NCBI RefSeq assembly: GCF_036670015.1
Contig: NZ_CP137636.1
Location: forward strand, 1,032,501-1,096,500
Length of the DNA: 64,000 nt
Direction of reading: 5' to 3'
DNA from: Niallia sp. XMNu-256
GTDB lineage: Bacteria > Bacillota > Bacilli > Bacillales > Cytobacillaceae
Of the stretch, positions 61,913 to 64,000 are shown in pieces (the stretch's first letter is position 1; the number at the start of each line of letters is the position of its first letter). The notes under the pieces are model-generated. The model did not search any database. It was not told the origin of the DNA and saw only the letters and a program-made list of their open reading frames with translations. A program made the position numbers and the translations under genes.

Positions 61913-62677
61913 TTAAATATTTTCAGCCTTCACGACGATGATTTTTTCACTTAATAGGGAAGACACTAGGTGTTTTGCAAACTCTAAAGCGTGTTGACCA
62001 TCTCCATGTATACAGATGGTGTCCGCATTTATGGGTATATCTATGCCTTGTTGAGAATAGACTTTCCCCTCTTTAATCATCGTAATGACCTGGTGTACAG
62101 CTTCCTCTAGTTTGTTTATTAATGCATTTGAATTTGTTCTTGGAGTCAATGTGCCATCCTTTTGATAAGTGCGATCCGCAAACACTTCATTGGCACAACG
62201 CAAACCAACTTCTTCGCCAGCTTTAATGAGTTCACTTCCAGCTAAACCAAAGAGAATGAGTTCTGGATCAATATGATAGACGGCCTTTGCAATGGAAAGT
62301 GACAATTGATAATCTTTAGCGGCCATATTATATAAGGCACCGTGAGGTTTAACGTGCTGAAGTTTTCCCCCATCTGCTTTAACAAAGCCAGATAAAGCAC
62401 CTATTTGATAAAGAACAAGGTCATACGCTTCATCTGGTGTAATCTGCATATTCCTCCTGCCAAACCCTGCAAGATCCGGTAATCCAGGGTGGGCGCCGAT
62501 GGCCACATTTTTTTCTAAAGCCATCCTAACTGTTTTTCTCATAGTAGTTGGATCTCCTGCATGGAAACCACAAGCAATATTAGCAGAAGTAATAAAATTT
62601 AAGATCTCCTCGTCGTTTCCTAGTTGGTAGGTGCCAAAGCTTTCGCCCATATCACAGTTTAAATCGATTTTGTACAT
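61913..62677 (-). CDS. pxpA: 5-oxoprolinase subunit A (LamB/YcsF family)
   Basis: PxpA with PxpB and PxpC hydrolyses 5-oxoproline to glutamate with ATP. The 254-residue protein starts [12 protein letters not shown] and has [10 protein letters not shown] near residue 34, [13 protein letters not shown] near residue 63 and V-K-P-H-G-A-L-Y-N near residue 108. It lies 2 nt after pxpC on the same strand, so the three genes form an operon B-C-A. Confidence 0.95.
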   Translation of the reverse strand: MYKIDLNCDMGESFGTYQLGNDEEILNFITSANIACGFHAGDPTTMRKTVRMALEKNVAIGAHPGLPDLAGFGRRNMQITPDEAYDLVLYQIGALSGFVKADGGKLQHVKPHGALYNMAAKDYQLSLSIAKAVYHIDPELILFGLAGSELIKAGEEVGLRCANEVFADRTYQKDGTLTPRTNSNALINKLEEAVHQVITMIKEGKVYSQQGIDIPINADTICIHGDGQHALEFAKHLVSSLLSEKIIVVKAENI

Positions 62678-62679
62678 AT

Positions 62680-63690
62680 TTAAGCTTCCTCTCGATACTT
62701 TTGTATAATTCCTTGTTTGATGGATCGAAGGTTTTGCTCCCTATTTAAATAGAGGAGCTGTGAGTCTTGATGACTAATTTCTAAAAAGGACAAAGAATCA
62801 CCCGGTTTAGTTTGAGCAATTAAAGGTAGATCGACAGTTGCAACTTCCCCAATAATCGGGTATCCACCCGTTGTTTGTCGATCAGCCATGAGGATAATTG
62901 GATTGCCCTCAGACGGAACTTGAATACTTCCAAATGTAACTGCTGCTGAAATCATTTCTTGTAGTTTATCTAATTTTAATAAAGGCCCAAGTAAGCGATA
63001 GCCCATTCGATCAGAATTGGGCGTGATCGAAAAGGGTTGGTGAAATAATTGGTATTGAGATTCTTTAGTAAAAAAATGATAATCACGCCCTTTGACGATT
63101 CGAATGACTGGATGAGAGCTGAAATTAGGAATGTATTTAGTTGAAATGGACCATTTTGCTTCAATGAAGGCCCGGTTTAGTAAGTTTTGACGCGCATATT
63201 CCATAAATGGAATCACATGTTGTTTCGGTGGATAAATAGATAGTTGATCCCCCGCTTTTAAGGGTCTTCCTTTAAAACCTCCAATATTAGCACGAAGGTA
63301 GGTTGAAGTACTTCCCAACACCTCTGGAACGACAAAACCTCCTCCGATTGCTAAATAAGCTCTGCAGCCTGTCTGTGCTTTAGAAAACGTTAATTCAGTC
63401 CCTTTTTTAACAAAAATCGCCTTCCAAAGCGGAATGAGAGTTTGGTCAATCATCGGAGATAGATCTCCTCCTGTAATAGCAATTAATGAATCATGTTCAA
63501 ATCGAATATGAGGTCCTTGTATCGTCATTTCTAGAACAGGTTGATTTTCTTCATTTCCAACTAACAAGTTTGCTAGTCTTAGTGAGATAGAATCCATGGC
63601 TCCGCTCGTAATCACACCGTATTTTTGATACCCGTATCGACCTATGTCCTGTATGGTTGTTAGAAACCCTTGCTTAAGAATAGTAATCAT
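62680..63690 (-). CDS. pxpC: 5-oxoprolinase subunit C
   Basis: PxpC (KipA-like, biotin-dependent carboxylase/allophanate hydrolase AHS2 domain) forms the ATP-using 5-oxoprolinase with PxpB. The 336-residue protein has the [10 protein letters not shown] segment near residue 14, [12 protein letters not shown] near 30, and R-Q-T-T-G-G-Y-P near 272. It overlaps the end of pxpB by 4 nt and is followed by pxpA. Confidence 0.94.
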   Translation of the reverse strand: MITILKQGFLTTIQDIGRYGYQKYGVITSGAMDSISLRLANLLVGNEENQPVLEMTIQGPHIRFEHDSLIAITGGDLSPMIDQTLIPLWKAIFVKKGTELTFSKAQTGCRAYLAIGGGFVVPEVLGSTSTYLRANIGGFKGRPLKAGDQLSIYPPKQHVIPFMEYARQNLLNRAFIEAKWSISTKYIPNFSSHPVIRIVKGRDYHFFTKESQYQLFHQPFSITPNSDRMGYRLLGPLLKLDKLQEMISAAVTFGSIQVPSEGNPIILMADRQTTGGYPIIGEVATVDLPLIAQTKPGDSLSFLEISHQDSQLLYLNREQNLRSIKQGIIQKYREEA

Positions 63691-64000
63691 ACTTGCAGCT
63701 TATCCTCCCATTGGTGAAATTCCTCTTTACTTATCGATTTAAAGATGATTTGATCTCCCGCTTTTAATAGGCACGGTGGATCTTCCATTGGGCGGAATAG
63801 TTGAAGAGGTGTATTCCCAATAATTTGCCAACCGCCAGGAGTTTCGAGGGGATAAATGCCTGTTTGGTTGCCGGCAATTCCAACAGATCCTGCGGGAATG
63901 GCTAGTCTTGGCGATGACTTTCTAGGTGTCGCTAATTCCTTGGGTAATCCTCCAAGATAGGGAAAACCTGGTGCAAAACCAATCATATAGACTTGATAAC
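63687..64000 (-). CDS. pxpB: 5-oxoprolinase subunit B, 5' end outside window
   Basis: This is the C-terminal part of PxpB (KipI-like, AHS1 domain). The frame is open to the right edge of the window, where [15 protein letters not shown] is read; the apparent ATG at 63986 is internal. Typical residues follow: [11 protein letters not shown] and E-T-P-G-G-W. Roughly 135-140 residues should lie outside. It overlaps pxpC by 4 nt, so all three subunits are coupled. Confidence 0.94.
   Translation of the reverse strand, partial: YQVYMIGFAPGFPYLGGLPKELATPRKSSPRLAIPAGSVGIAGNQTGIYPLETPGGWQIIGNTPLQLFRPMEDPPCLLKAGDQIIFKSISKEEFHQWEDKLQV

Overview
The window is a low-GC chromosomal segment of an endospore-forming Bacillaceae bacterium. 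The evidence is dense AGGAGG-type ribosome binding sites, the trpS-oppABCDF, spx-mecA and spxH-relQ-nadK synteny of Bacillus, and many spore genes (cotO, cotZ, spoVIF, spoVA-type genes, a YjcZ-family peptide). It is not B. subtilis itself. A clpB gene sits at the left edge, cls lies between mecA and coiA, comZ is missing from its usual place, and several accessory genes are inserted in otherwise conserved blocks.

Layout. 1-8.7 kb: the 3' part of clpB, yjzD, yjaU, yjaV, med, then fabH-fabF behind a FapR-type operator. 8.7-11 kb: a PerR-like regulator with its own Per-type box, a YjaZ-like metalloprotease and yjbA. 11-18.2 kb: trpS (minus strand, with a relic of a T-box leader) and the oligopeptide permease operon. 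18.2-24.1 kb: spx and mecA, separated by a probable tungstopterin aldehyde oxidoreductase locus (MoaD-like carrier, a small unknown protein, AOR, MoeB/ThiF-like E1). 24.1-29.3 kb: cls, coiA, pepF. 29.3-36.2 kb: spxH, yjbI globin, yjbJ and yjbK on the minus strand; yjbL-relQ-nadK-rluD-type on the plus strand; prpE on the minus strand. 36.2-39.3 kb: a YjbQ-type cation/proton antiporter broken by a one-base frameshift, a repeat-like intergenic element, and fabI with a near-perfect FapR box. 39.3-44.6 kb: a sporulation block with cotO, cotZ, yjcA, small spore-like peptides, a YhcN-type lipoprotein with spoVAC-spoVAD-spoVAE, and spoVIF. 44.6-52.8 kb: a UvrD-like helicase, a GNAT protein, a TAXI-type TRAP transporter and an unassigned permease. 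52.8-58.9 kb: small unknown genes, an MFS carrier, phosphosulfolactate synthase overlapping a histidine phosphatase, an isolated spoVAF, and a YitT-type protein. 59-64 kb: a tRNA with anticodon GAC, an MFS drug exporter, a fumarylacetoacetate-hydrolase-fold protein, and pxpA-pxpC-pxpB (5-oxoprolinase), the last cut by the window edge.

Themes. Spx proteostasis: spx, its ClpXP adaptor spxH, and the ClpCP adaptor mecA are all here, and spx has a good ECF-sigma promoter. Type II fatty acid synthesis: two separate loci (fabH-fabF and fabI) carry matching operators. Spores: coat, germination-channel and probable sulfolactate genes are scattered over about 19 kb. The least ordinary points are the AOR locus between spx and mecA, the phosphosulfolactate synthase/histidine phosphatase pair, the PerR paralogue with a Fur-like Glu in its metal site, the trpS T-box that lacks any possible Trp specifier codon, the yjaV hairpin that buries its ribosome binding site, and three structured intergenic elements.
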